A stretch of DNA of 64,000 nt, taken from Schizochytrium sp. TIO01 (lineage: Eukaryota > Sar > Bigyra > Thraustochytrida > Thraustochytriidae). The stretch spans positions 1,597,102-1,661,101 of the forward strand of contig SMSO01000025.1 of the NCBI GenBank assembly GCA_004764695.1. Direction: 5' to 3'. Positions within the stretch are counted from its first letter, which is position 1. Every line of letters begins with the position of its first letter. Shown in pieces: positions 31,457 to 41,083 of the stretch. A program made the translations under genes and the position numbers. The notes under the pieces are model-generated. The model had not been told where the DNA came from and did no database searches. It was given only the letters and a program-made list of their open reading frames with translations.

Positions 31457-32925
31457 TTTCGCTTGCTTGGATGGACTTCTTTCTTTACGCTACCTCTGTG
31501 TACTTTGGTGCGTCGAGAGACTCGGGCTCGAGTTTGCGTTCTTTCTTTGGTTGCCTATTCTCGCGAGGAACTTGGGCCTTGAGCGCCGTAGGTTTTGTGT
31601 TGAGTTAAACGAGGCTGAGGCTGAGTTATTCTGGACGTCTCCAGCTTAAAGAGGAGGAGGAGGTGGAGAAGTGACAGCAGCCGAATCAGCCCACGCCAAG
31701 CAGACGCTAACCACACGGCGAACGTCGAACGGTCGTTTCCCCTTACCACAGAGGCGGCTCGTGCGAAGCGATAGTCGGGGCGGGAAGCTGCTTGTAGCAA
31801 TGGTATGCCTCCGCGCCGCAGGGTTGGTTGCGTTCCCCTGCAAGAGAGGTTTCGTGTTTGCCTGTCTGTTTCATTGTCTGTTGACCACTTTCTCTTCTTC
31901 TCTTTCCTGTTCCTGCGCGACAAAGTAAGAGACTCCAATGATAGTGCCTCTTATGAGTAACCACTAGCAGTGAATATAACCATCGTACCCTATAGCCACG
32001 AAGGTGCTATGCTCCCTTGAGCTACTGCTAGTCGCTCTCAAGCTTGCATCCTCCATCAAATTGCTTGGGCAAATCGAGTCCACTCCATCACAATACGTAA
32101 TGCATTGACAATCTCTCTGCTCTCAACTGCGCTCTCAACTTCACCTCCGTTCCATCATCCTCGTCGAAGGAACTGGAAGAAAGAAATCAAACAACGTCAG
32201 AAGTCGCTTCAGAGCGGCGCTCCATCATTAAAATACAAGGTATTTTAACAATAAACTACGTCGCCGCCAAGTCCTACCAGACCTTTATCTACTGCTAGGC
32301 GAGCCTGAAAGTAAGGAACTTGAGCCTTCACAATTGCTTGCCCATTGACGGAGGAGTTCTTCGGCTCAGAGCCACGCCAACCACATCTTCAGATCGTGGA
32401 TGGCAGCGCCTATCCAGCTAGAGTCTGTCTATATATCCAGTAATTCCAGCCCCACGTCTGGCCGGCCAGCTTTCGAGGCCCTCTGGTAATGACGCAGGTG
32501 CGAACAAGAAAGGACTTAGTTCTCCGCATGAAGAAAACAAATGCTCATTTGTCTCCTGAAAACCATGGGGTCCCAATGTCACTAGACTCCCTACCCCGGC
32601 GCTAACCGATGCTACCACCTGCCGTGTGCCTATAGGACCCAGTAGGGTTCCAAAGTAAATTATTAACAAAATAAATGAATGAAAATAAAGCACTTTCGAA
32701 GTTTTAATTCTAAAGTTCAAATCTCAAAAAAAAGAAAAGAAAGAAAGAAAGATAAAGAAGAGATGAAGGAAGCAAAGCAACTTCAAGGCGCCTGCCTGCC
32801 TCCTCGCCTCCTCGCCCCGCTTTGGCTTGAGGCCGCCGATGAGGCGGTGCCCGGCCACGCCTGGACCAGGAGGGGCCTCCGGGGCCTCACTTCTGCTGGC
32901 CCTCCCTGTCCAGGCCCGGCTTGAT

Positions 32926-32946
32926 CGAGCGAGCGAGCGAGCGAGC
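32926..32946. repeat. (GCGA)n microsatellite
   Basis: About five GCGA units in a locally GC-rich stretch (32790-33010). Confidence 0.85.
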
Positions 32947-33204
32947 AAGTTCTGCTCGAGAGGGGTCCCGCTGTTCTCCAGTTCTGATCCGCCTGCCGCC
33001 ACTCCTATCCAGCACCTAACTAGCCCTACCTGTCTACCAGCTAGCTAGGGGCTCGCTAGAAGCTCCCGTAAGCGAGTTTTCCGTATCCGTTCCTAAACAT
33101 TATTCACTCCCACTCGAAAGCTTAAAGGGATTCTTTCTTTCTTTCTATGGGACCAATGCGGAAATGAATGTGATTCAATGCAATCGACCATTTCCGTAGA
33201 GATA

Positions 33205-33206
<2 letters not shown>

Positions 33207-33241
<35 letters not shown>
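33207..33241. repeat. (AATC)n microsatellite
   Basis: Roughly eight perfect AATC units. Confidence 0.95.
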
Positions 33242-33242
<1 letters not shown>

Positions 33243-33546
33243 CGAACTCTAAGCGACCGTCCGTCACGGTGCTCTAAGGCCCTCCTTGGGGATGAATTGG
33301 ATAGCCTCGCGTGGCCAGTACGAGTTCTTTCTCGCTCTGGCGCGTAGAAGAAGAAACCACTGCTACAGGCGCTGACTTACGGGTGCGCGAGGAGGTGCTA
33401 GCAGCTTCTAGGGTTCTGCATAGGAGGCTGGGCGGGCGGGCCCTCGAAGAAAGAAGAAGAAGAAGAAGCTGATGGGGAGAAGCAGAGAGGGCGGAGGCGG
33501 GTAGGAGTTGCTAGAGGAGTGCTAGCCATCTAGTTTTATGCAGTTT

Positions 33547-33624
33547 GTATGTATGTATGTATGTATGTATGTATGTATGTATGTATGTATGTATGTATGT
33601 ATGTATGTATGTATGTATGTATGT
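33547..33624. repeat. (GTAT)n microsatellite, about 19 copies
   Basis: The longest pure tetranucleotide array of the window. It alternates purine and pyrimidine and could adopt non-B forms. Confidence 0.97.
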
Positions 33625-33720
33625 GTGTCATTGATTCTGTAGAGGAGAATCAATGCATATATGAATAAGGAGATGCGTTGAAATGAATCTCTCATGAATT
33701 AATTGTGGTCAGAAAATAGG

Positions 33721-33797
33721 GACATAAAGAGACAAAGAGAGACACAAAGACAGAGACAAAGAGACAAAGAGACAAAGAGAGAAAGAGACAAAGAGAG
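33721..33797. repeat. Imperfect GACAAAGA-type purine-rich repeat
   Basis: Degenerate 6-8 nt units of GACAAAGA/GAGACAAA. The forward frame across it gives a Lys/Arg/Glu-rich artefact. Confidence 0.85.
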
Positions 33798-33990
33798 TTC
33801 GCAGACGGATAGAACCGAAGGACAGTCACAGTCTCACAGACAGTCAGATAGACAGTCGCCTGAGGCCGTCTCCCCGCCGCACGGCTCCCGGGAAGGACGC
33901 CGAAGGCAGAGGGGAGGCAGAGCAGCCGCCTCGCAGCAGCGCTCGGCGAGAGCTTTGCGGCTTCAAGCAGCGAGCGGTTATCTCTCCTTC

Positions 33991-34076
33991 AGTCTGTCTG
34001 TCTGTCAGTCTGTCTGTCTGTCTGTCAGTCTGTCTGTCTGTCAGTCTGTATGTATGTATGTGAGTCTGTCTCTGTC
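33991..34076. repeat. (TCTG)n imperfect microsatellite
   Basis: TCTG units interrupted by TCAG, ending in TATG units. Confidence 0.92.
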
Positions 34077-34394
34077 GAAGACGGACTTTGGGGCTCTGTA
34101 TTGTAAACATCCTGCGTAGGAGTCAATAGGCACATCATACCAAAAGAAAGAAACACAGCAAAGCAATGTATACAATGCGTTCGCGTATTATCTGCGCACG
34201 GGTACACTGTGAATGTATGGGCGCACCACCCACCCACGTGCGACTACTCTATGTATATGTATGATATATGAGACAGACATGGATGAATTGTGCATATATA
34301 ATATAGGACAGAAGGAGCGAAAGCGACCCTAGGGGCCTCGTGGGGGAAACGTGTAGGAGTGTGCACCCCCGCGCTCTGTCCCGAAGAAGGATTG

Positions 34395-34415
34395 CTTACT
34401 TACTTACTTACTTAC
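34395..34415. repeat. (TTAC)n microsatellite
   Basis: Five TTAC units. Confidence 0.9.
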
Positions 34416-34707
34416 ATAGAAACTAAGAAGCGGAGAAGACGTCTTCGAGGCCGCAGGCCATGGCGCAGTGGATAAGGCTGGGCAGAGGGACAGAGGACAC
34501 CACGGGCGAGAGAGGCACACGCACAAGAGAGGAGGGAAGATCCACAGCGCCACAGAGAGAGCTGACGTGCAGCCCCACCCCCCCCTGCCCCGGCAGCGGC
34601 ACGGTGATGGCGTCGTCTTCTCTTGGGCGGTCTGAATTGCCTTTGCCATTTTAAACCTTTTCAAGCGAAGAAAAGCAGTTCAATGGAGAGAGCATTCTCG
34701 TGCTTAT

Positions 34708-34733
34708 TCACTCACTCACTCACTCACTCACTC
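34708..34733. repeat. (ACTC)n microsatellite
   Basis: Six ACTC units; the surrounding DNA is unremarkable. Confidence 0.92.
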
Positions 34734-35073
34734 GCACGCAAGCGAGCAAGGGCCTGCGCAGGGCAGAAGGGAGCTGCTGCGGAGGACAGAACCTACCCCT
34801 TGGCCCTCTGGCCGCTGCGTCTTCGCTTGCTCTGCCGCCCGTGGGTCGCTCAGGTTGTTTCGACAAAGAAGAATAAACTAAACTCTAACTTCGTCAACAA
34901 CGTTGTTGATAGAACTTTGCGACTGTCAATCAATAATAGAAAGTATCAATAGAAAGTATGGCGGTTCTTACCTCACTTAATTAAGTGTTTTCTCAATCGC
35001 CTCGTTGTTGCCAGTTTCGGGTAGGTGCCCGCTAGCACCTCCTACGCTACTCAGGAGATCAGGTACATCGAAG

Positions 35074-35113
35074 GAATGAATGAATGAATGAATGAATGAA
35101 TGAATGAATGAAT
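35074..35113. repeat. (GAAT)n microsatellite
   Basis: About ten GAAT units. Confidence 0.95.
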
Positions 35114-35545
35114 TGTAAACAAAGTTTGCGGAAAGTAAAACTTTCTCAAAGAACCAGTCTGATGGATGAAGGCTTTTGCTGCTTCTTTCACGCACGCCGA
35201 CCATGCGAAGAACCTCAAGTCTAATCGGTGGGGCCAGCTCCTCTCTCTCTCGGTCCAGCTGAGCTTTGGGTGGTGGCAGCGCTACTCTGCGACCTTTCCA
35301 GGTTGACAGAGGATCGTAGGGTTTTGATTCCTCTGTTTGCAAGTGCTTCTGTTGTCTTCACAAGTCGCAGCAGAATTCCCTATGTACTATAATAATAAGA
35401 ACAGTAATAAGAATGATAATGATAGTGATGATAGTTATTCTTACTATGTTCGTAATTACTTTTCTAATTTTAGTTTTAACCGATTAAAAAATAAAACAAA
35501 GAAGACATCAGTAAGTAAGAGTAGTTATACGGGCAGTAGGATGGC

Positions 35546-35728
35546 TCTGTCTCTTTCTCTCTCCTTTTCTGTCCTCCCCATTCTCTCTCTTCTCTTCTCT
35601 TCTCTTCTCTTCTCTCTCTTTTCTTTTCGTTTTCCTTTCGAGTCCCTTATACTCTTTCTCTTCTCTTCTCTTCTCTTCTCTTCTTTTCTTTTCTTTTCTT
35701 TTCTTTTCTTTTCTTTTCTTTTCTTTTC
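35546..35728. repeat. Long polypyrimidine tract of TCTCT/TTTTC units
   Basis: Two pyrimidine-only runs (about 35581-35628 and 35653-35728) built of TTCTC and then TTTTC pentamers, separated by a short mixed segment. The all-pyrimidine strand with mirror-like symmetry can form a triplex (H-DNA). Confidence 0.92.
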
Positions 35729-35908
35729 GTTCATACGTACTCTGAGTTTGCCTGATTTGTCCCTGTTAAAGAAGACAAAGTAAATAAGAAAGTAGAAAGA
35801 AGAAAATTGTTTCTTGATTCCTTTCTTGCGCTGTCTGTAGTGAATACAGTAGGGACTCCTAGGCGGTACTCTTTCCTCCTTCAGACTACGCACTCTTTGT
35901 TTATAGAA

Positions 35909-35944
35909 GTGAAGAAAGAGAGAGAGAGAGAGAAAGAAAGAAAA
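35909..35944. repeat. (AG)n/(GAAA)n purine run
   Basis: An AG dinucleotide run followed by GAAA units, on the opposite strand sense to the pyrimidine tract 200 bases upstream. Confidence 0.85.
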
Positions 35945-36387
35945 GCACAGAATCAGAGAATTACTATTGCTCAAAAGCACAGCATTAGCAACAGCAGCAG
36001 CAAGTCTCTTCTCTTCTCGCAGCAGTACAGAAACACAGCCAAAGTGGGTTACGACACACGAATAGCTCGCTCCCACGCATCCACGCATCCACGCTTTGAC
36101 GTTGATTCTACAGGTGGCATTGTCACTTGGGTCGTTTGTTCTTTCGCTCGCCTGCTCGCTGTTGGAGATTCCTCCCCTGTGCGAGGGAGATTGCCTGCTA
36201 ATCTGAACAAGCTCTCAGACACTGAGACTTCTCAGAAGACCTCCCCAACTCTGCATCTGCGCAAAGACGTTGTGGAGCACAACTCCCCCAGGATCGAAAC
36301 AGTTCGTGGTCGCAGCCAAGCTTTTGCAGCAGCAGATCCGCTCAAGCTGGATTTCGTAGATTTGAACCAAAAGAAGAAAATCCCGGC

Positions 36388-37437
36388 ATGGAGGAACTAT
36401 CAGAGTACGCGCGGGATGTCTTTCTGACAATGGGACTCGGATTCAAGCTCGCTCTGGAGAACGTTGTCGGCGAAGAAGGCGACCTCTCTCCGCAGTCTCT
36501 TGAGGCGCTCGAAAGACTCGAAAAGCTCGTCTCGGAGCGGAACGAACCTGGATTCCAAGACCTTACCGAACACCAGGGGCCCAAGAACGGCTTGCACAAG
36601 CGCGCGAGAAGCAAGTCTCTTGCGTGCGGACAGCGAAAGAGCCCCCGCGGAAAGTACAAGGCTGTGGCTTTGCACGGCGACGCCGACTTTGACTTCGACG
36701 ACCACGAGGAGGATCTAAAAGCCTCCGGGGCCCTCTCAGACTCGGCCTCAACACCTCACAAGTCTGCAGCAAAGGTCTCGCTTGAGCCCTTTGCAGTCTC
36801 TGGCCGTGTGAGAAGTTACTCTCTCAATCTCACAAGGTCAACAAGATCCGCGCTTGCCATGCTCTTTGACGAGCCTGAAACAGAGACAGCAGAATCTACT
36901 TCCTCGACGCCTTCTTCGGTGGCTGCTTTGGCAACCTCGCCTTTGCAATTTTCCTCATCCTCGACTTTTCTAAAGAAGAAGACATTGCGCAAAAAAAAAT
37001 CTTCTTCAATTTCGTCCACGAAGACCGAAGCCCAAAACCCAAAGCCTGTGACCGCAATCTTGTCTTCTGCGGTGGTTGAGGCTCCCATTTCTGTTGAACA
37101 CGCTGCAATGCGTGCTCAGGGCAAACAGGCACTTCTTGAAGCGCTCTGTGAAGGCGCCTTTGAGGCCGACCACTTTGGTGCGGCGAGCTTACAGGAGGCA
37201 GCTGATCGCTTCGAGGCCGAGATTTTTGCAACAGTTCGAGGACTCCAAAATCTGTCAGTGGCGTACACCTCCAGCATCGCGCAATCCCATGAGTTTCTCA
37301 AGGATAGCTCTGTTCGTGACTGCCTCACTGAGGACGCCACGAGAGCTTGCCTACTTGAGGACTTTCATGTGGGTTTCATGAGCGGTATCGCTGAAGACCA
37401 GTGCTTTCTCACTCGCTGCGCAGGAGTAACGCCCTAG
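36388..37437 (+). CDS. Unknown Ser-rich protein, 349 residues
   Basis: No family is recognised. An N-terminal helix (EELSEYARDVFLTMGLGFKLALE) is followed by a basic/Ser-rich region with phosphosite-like patches (KRARSKSLACG; RVRSYSLNLTRSTRS) and a Ser/Thr/Lys-rich linker (residues 170-225). A predicted helical C-terminal domain spans 240-349 (KQALLEALCEGAFEADHFG; LQEAADRFEAEIFATVRGL) and ends in a short Cys-containing tail. There is no membrane segment. The start is the first ATG after the repeat block. The low-complexity middle makes length variation between strains likely. A regulatory phosphoprotein is a reasonable guess, no more. Confidence 0.6.
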   Translation: MEELSEYARDVFLTMGLGFKLALENVVGEEGDLSPQSLEALERLEKLVSERNEPGFQDLTEHQGPKNGLHKRARSKSLACGQRKSPRGKYKAVALHGDADFDFDDHEEDLKASGALSDSASTPHKSAAKVSLEPFAVSGRVRSYSLNLTRSTRSALAMLFDEPETETAESTSSTPSSVAALATSPLQFSSSSTFLKKKTLRKKKSSSISSTKTEAQNPKPVTAILSSAVVEAPISVEHAAMRAQGKQALLEALCEGAFEADHFGAASLQEAADRFEAEIFATVRGLQNLSVAYTSSIAQSHEFLKDSSVRDCLTEDATRACLLEDFHVGFMSGIAEDQCFLTRCAGVTP

Positions 37438-38694
37438 AGTTCCGCAGTTGTAGGAGGAACGAAATCTGGCTTCAATGAGCTGGCGCATTTACTTACGGCA
37501 GCGAAAGATACCCAGGTTCGATCTCGTGCACATCGATCATATAGATTCATACGCACATGCACATGCACATACGTACATACTTGTAAAAAAGTGGCCTACC
37601 TCATCATCCAAGAGCTGTGGGTTGCTATCTCTATGCGCTAGCGCATTGCGCAAGCTCTTTACTTGTACAAGAAATGAAGACCAAAGTAATCAAGTGAAAC
37701 ACTGATGACGAGTACAAAGCTCTCCTGTCGTCGTGCGCGGTAGGAGAGCACAATGAACCAGCTCTTAGCTGGGCCAAACATAATGACAATCGAAGACATA
37801 CTCTGTTCATTCGTTTCTCTTTGTTGTTTCATTTCCCCCCCCCCCCTTTTTTTTTATAACAAGATGATTCACCCTCGTCCATATAGTGACGCATGAGATT
37901 CTCGATCGATATAAATGTATGATTTTTAAAAATATGTTACTCATATAAAGTTTGTATTCCTATTTTCATTGCACAACATCAGCACTCCAACTTATAAAAC
38001 CAGCGGTTGGGTTGCATCATCACAGCTGTCCTATGTTCTCTTGTCTTTCATAGAAAAAAGTTTGCAAGTTTGGGTTTTATAATCATATTTTATCGTAGGC
38101 CAAGTAGACTTTATTTGTTTATAAAATAAATAACTTATTGAATATTATATATATATTCAAGAGATGCCTAGGGATGTTTACATTACTTTGACATAATTAT
38201 TATTATTTTATTGAATTAGCTACTACTAGATCCAGACATGCTTTGGATTGTGCCTTGAGGATGTATGCGCCGCCCGAACTCACTTACAACATCAAATGAG
38301 CAATTGCTTCCGCACAAAGAAAGCCACGTTTTGTATTCTATGAATGCACGGGAACACTCTTGCAACGGCGCGTATACTTCGCGAACAAGATGAGTTGCGG
38401 AAAATATTAGTATCTCTTAAGACCAAATATTGTATTTACTAGGATTGACGATTCCTGAAAAAAACAGAGTCATACTATGTTTGACAAGTCGATGGAGGAT
38501 GTTTGTGCTTGTCAAGCTATTGCGAAGTCGGCAGTATCCTAATTAAGATAAGCAAAAAGAGGCGGGCACACGTATCTTGTTCGACGACTTGCTTCCTTAC
38601 GTAGCACGCAAATTATCGAATCCTTAGCGCCCAAAGTTGTTGTTCAAAAAGTACAGCAAAGTTGAATTGCTCTTACATAAGCCTTAAAAAGAAG
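37438..38694. other. Intergenic, AT-rich
   Basis: No gene is seen. It holds an ACATGC run near 37552-37578 and a C-run followed directly by a T-run (about 37836-37858). The promoter of the aminotransferase fusion should lie in the right half. Confidence 0.5.
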
Positions 38695-40362
38695 ATGTCT
38701 AAAGTTCTCAAGCTCACGCACATCGACGTGAAGCTTGCGGTCATCCGCCTAGACCATGGCGAAAAAGAGCTTGCTGCAGCTGTAACCACTGAGGCACTCG
38801 CTAGCGGAGGTATCTTTACTGTTTCCAGAACTAAAGAGGAAATCTCGCTCATTCTTGAGACCGACAGTGACGAAGACAGCGTCGAGCCCGCAGTTCTGAA
38901 AAATGCTCGTAAAAAGGCCAGTGGTGGCAAATCCACGGTTGAAGCCGGGTGGAGAGTTCTCAAGTGCGAAGGCCCTTTCGACTTTTCTCTCGTGGGTATT
39001 CTTGCCAAGCTCACTGCTCCTCTTGCTGAGCACAAAATCCCAGTCTTTGCCGTGTCTACCTACGATACAGATTACCTCATGGTGAAACATGCGACCTTTG
39101 AGAAGACGGTGAATGTCCTACGGTATGCAGGCTGCGAGGTTGATGCTCCATCTGTGACGAAGGGTCCTGTAGAGCGTGCGGAAATCGAGCGTTTCCGCCC
39201 GTTCACACTGGAGCGTTATTTCGCCAAGTATGAGTTTTCAGCCCCGTATCTCTTGAGTTGCTCTGATTGCGAGAGCCTTAGCATGGCAGAAATTATCAAT
39301 ATGGCAGACGAAGAATGCAGGGATCTGTGGGATAACCTTGTGTGTGGCTATACTGAATCAGGTGGCCTCCCTCAACTGCGAGAAGAGATTGCAAGAAGTT
39401 ACGTGTCAAAGTTAGATGCTGAGGCTGTTTGGCATCCTCAAGCAGAAAACAATATTGTACTATGCCCTCAAGAAGGCATCTTCCTTGCTGCTCAAGCACT
39501 GCTGCAAAAGGGAGACCATGTTGTGGTCCCAGATCTTTGTTACCAATCCCTTGCAGAGAATGCTCTTAGCCTTGGCTGCGACATCTCGTACTGGAGGCCC
39601 TCACTAGATGAAGAGACCGGGGAATGGACGTTTGCTATTGATGATCTTGCCCGCCTTGTCACAGACCGCACCCGCCTCGTTGTTGTAAACTTCCCACATA
39701 ATCCTACGGGTGCGATGCTTTCAACCTCAGAATGGGACCGGCTCGTGCAGATTTGTGAGACCAATGATGCCTATCTCTTTAGCGACGAAATGTATTATGG
39801 CCTTGAATTTGATGTATCCTCGCGCTTGACGCCAGCTTTCATTAAATATAAAAAGGCAATCACGCTTGGTGGCGTATCTAAATCTTTGTCTCTTCCTGGC
39901 CTTCGTATTGGATGGCTCTTGTCGCAGGATCTGGATCTTCTTTCAAAGATTCAAACCCTCAAGGATTACACAACTATTTGTCCTCCTGCACCTTCAGAGA
40001 TTCTTGCTCTCATCGCGCTGCGAAATGAAGATGCAATCATCTCACGGAACATGGAAATTACACGAGCAGGACTTGCTGCTGTCGAAGCCTTCTTCAAGCG
40101 TTTTTCCAATATCTTTGCCTTCTCTGCCCCCAAAGGTGGCACTATTGCCTTCCCGCACCTGCGCAAGGGCTCTAAATGGGCCACCACCCTCGACTTTTGT
40201 CAAGACCTCGTCAAAGACGCTGGTATCATGATCCTGCCCAGTAGCGTTTACAACCTTGACCAGGACCCTAACTGCTGTCGTATCGGGTTCGGACGAAAGA
40301 ATGTTCCTGACGTCGTCGCACGCACTGAAGCCTGGCTTTCCAAACAGCTTAGCCATCACTAA
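38695..40362 (+). CDS. CASTOR-like ACT domain fused to class I/II aminotransferase
   Basis: This 555-residue protein is an amino-acid-sensing module joined to an enzyme. Residues about 1-150 form a tandem ACT pair of the CASTOR/ACT_7 type (ILAKLTAPLAEHKIPVFAVS then TYDTDYLMVKH). The rest is a PLP-dependent fold type I aminotransferase: GYTESGGLPQLREEIARSY, the NFPHNPTGAM loop, a SDEMYYGLEF aspartate, the PLP lysine in GGVSKSLSLPGLRIGW, and an arginine near the C-terminus in RIGFGRK. It resembles bacterial aminotransferases of uncertain substrate. The open frame begins at a TTG at 38662. The first ATG at 38695 (MSKVLKLTHIDVKL) begins exactly at the ACT domain and is chosen. An allosterically amino-acid-controlled transaminase is inferred. 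Confidence 0.85.
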   Translation: MSKVLKLTHIDVKLAVIRLDHGEKELAAAVTTEALASGGIFTVSRTKEEISLILETDSDEDSVEPAVLKNARKKASGGKSTVEAGWRVLKCEGPFDFSLVGILAKLTAPLAEHKIPVFAVSTYDTDYLMVKHATFEKTVNVLRYAGCEVDAPSVTKGPVERAEIERFRPFTLERYFAKYEFSAPYLLSCSDCESLSMAEIINMADEECRDLWDNLVCGYTESGGLPQLREEIARSYVSKLDAEAVWHPQAENNIVLCPQEGIFLAAQALLQKGDHVVVPDLCYQSLAENALSLGCDISYWRPSLDEETGEWTFAIDDLARLVTDRTRLVVVNFPHNPTGAMLSTSEWDRLVQICETNDAYLFSDEMYYGLEFDVSSRLTPAFIKYKKAITLGGVSKSLSLPGLRIGWLLSQDLDLLSKIQTLKDYTTICPPAPSEILALIALRNEDAIISRNMEITRAGLAAVEAFFKRFSNIFAFSAPKGGTIAFPHLRKGSKWATTLDFCQDLVKDAGIMILPSSVYNLDQDPNCCRIGFGRKNVPDVVARTEAWLSKQLSHH

Positions 40363-41083
40363 ATCATAAAAAATCATTGCGTTTCATATTCGAGATCCTG
40401 TCAGTCAAATCACAAAGCCTACTAAGATCTCAGTGGCCATCAATCTCTTCTCAATCTTTATTTATATCTGAGTCATGAGGCATCGCTTGAGGCTGAGTTG
40501 TTGATGTCTTCAGGATTTCAGCTCCCATCTTGTGTAAGGCGGAGGGAGACTTCCAGGGTGTCCTATTACAACATCTCGCAACATATTGGAGCCCATTCTT
40601 GGACTGAGACTCCTACGAGAACATAGCACTAGTATCGCCAATCTAAGAAGCATCGCTGAAGTACGCGCAAACTCCAACAAGAGCCGACCTTGGAAGGGAA
40701 GATAACCCTATTTGCCTCTAGCCTTCCGCATTCCTGAGCCCGGTTCTTAGGCCGTTCTTCGTTCCCTTATTAACAGTTACAGTTTGCCCCCCATATGTTA
40801 AGATCCACACATTATTATCCTGTTTAAAAATAGAACAGGGGGTGCTGGCGGAACATTTGAATCTGGAGGGTTCCAGAATAAAAAGCAGAGGAACTCTGGA
40901 AGTGTTCTTTTTCTTCGCGAGTGTTCGCGAACTCTTCGCGAAAAGGGCCCTGAGTCCCAAGTGGATGTGGCTGGATCAAGAACCAGCAAAACCAAAACGA
41001 AGAGCTCGAGCTCAAACAAAGAAACAACAACAACAATAGCAACAGCAAGAGCAACAGCGAAAGCCACAACAGCAAACTCTGAA
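40363..41083. other. Intergenic and 5' leader of the BAG gene
   Basis: No gene is seen. The frame upstream of 41084 is open back to 40961 but starts with GTG and is rich in AAC/ACA codons. It is likely a 5' UTR. Confidence 0.5.

Larger units (their letters stand above)
31457..36387. other. Large microsatellite-rich intergenic block
   Basis: There is no gene in 4.9 kb. From 32.7 to 36.0 kb it holds at least nine simple-repeat runs, mainly tetranucleotides, plus polypyrimidine tracts. The stretch 31460-32660 is more ordinary unique DNA and should contain the UBC9 promoter. The last 400 bases before 36388 are in an open frame different from the next gene and may be its 5' UTR. Confidence 0.7.

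Noticed and set aside
33041-33055. CTAGC/GCTAG repeats considered as terminal inverted repeats
   Set aside because: Short palindromes are scattered (10890, 33041, 59928) with no matching pair at element ends or target duplication.
34440-34500. tRNA-like A-box (TGGCGCAGTGG) in GC-rich DNA
   Set aside because: No B-box (GGTTCGANTCC) or paired acceptor stem follows within 120 bases, so it is not a tRNA.
34700-34740. Tetranucleotide array considered as a telomere remnant
   Set aside because: ACTC and the other units do not match TTAGGG- or TTTAGGG-type telomere repeats.
35525-36088. 187-codon minus-strand Lys/Arg/Glu-rich frame
   Set aside because: Its content is the polypyrimidine tract read in antisense; simple-repeat artefact.
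37505-37535. GGTTCGATC resembling a T-arm
   Set aside because: The flanking 5-base arms do not pair and no D-arm or anticodon arm precedes it.
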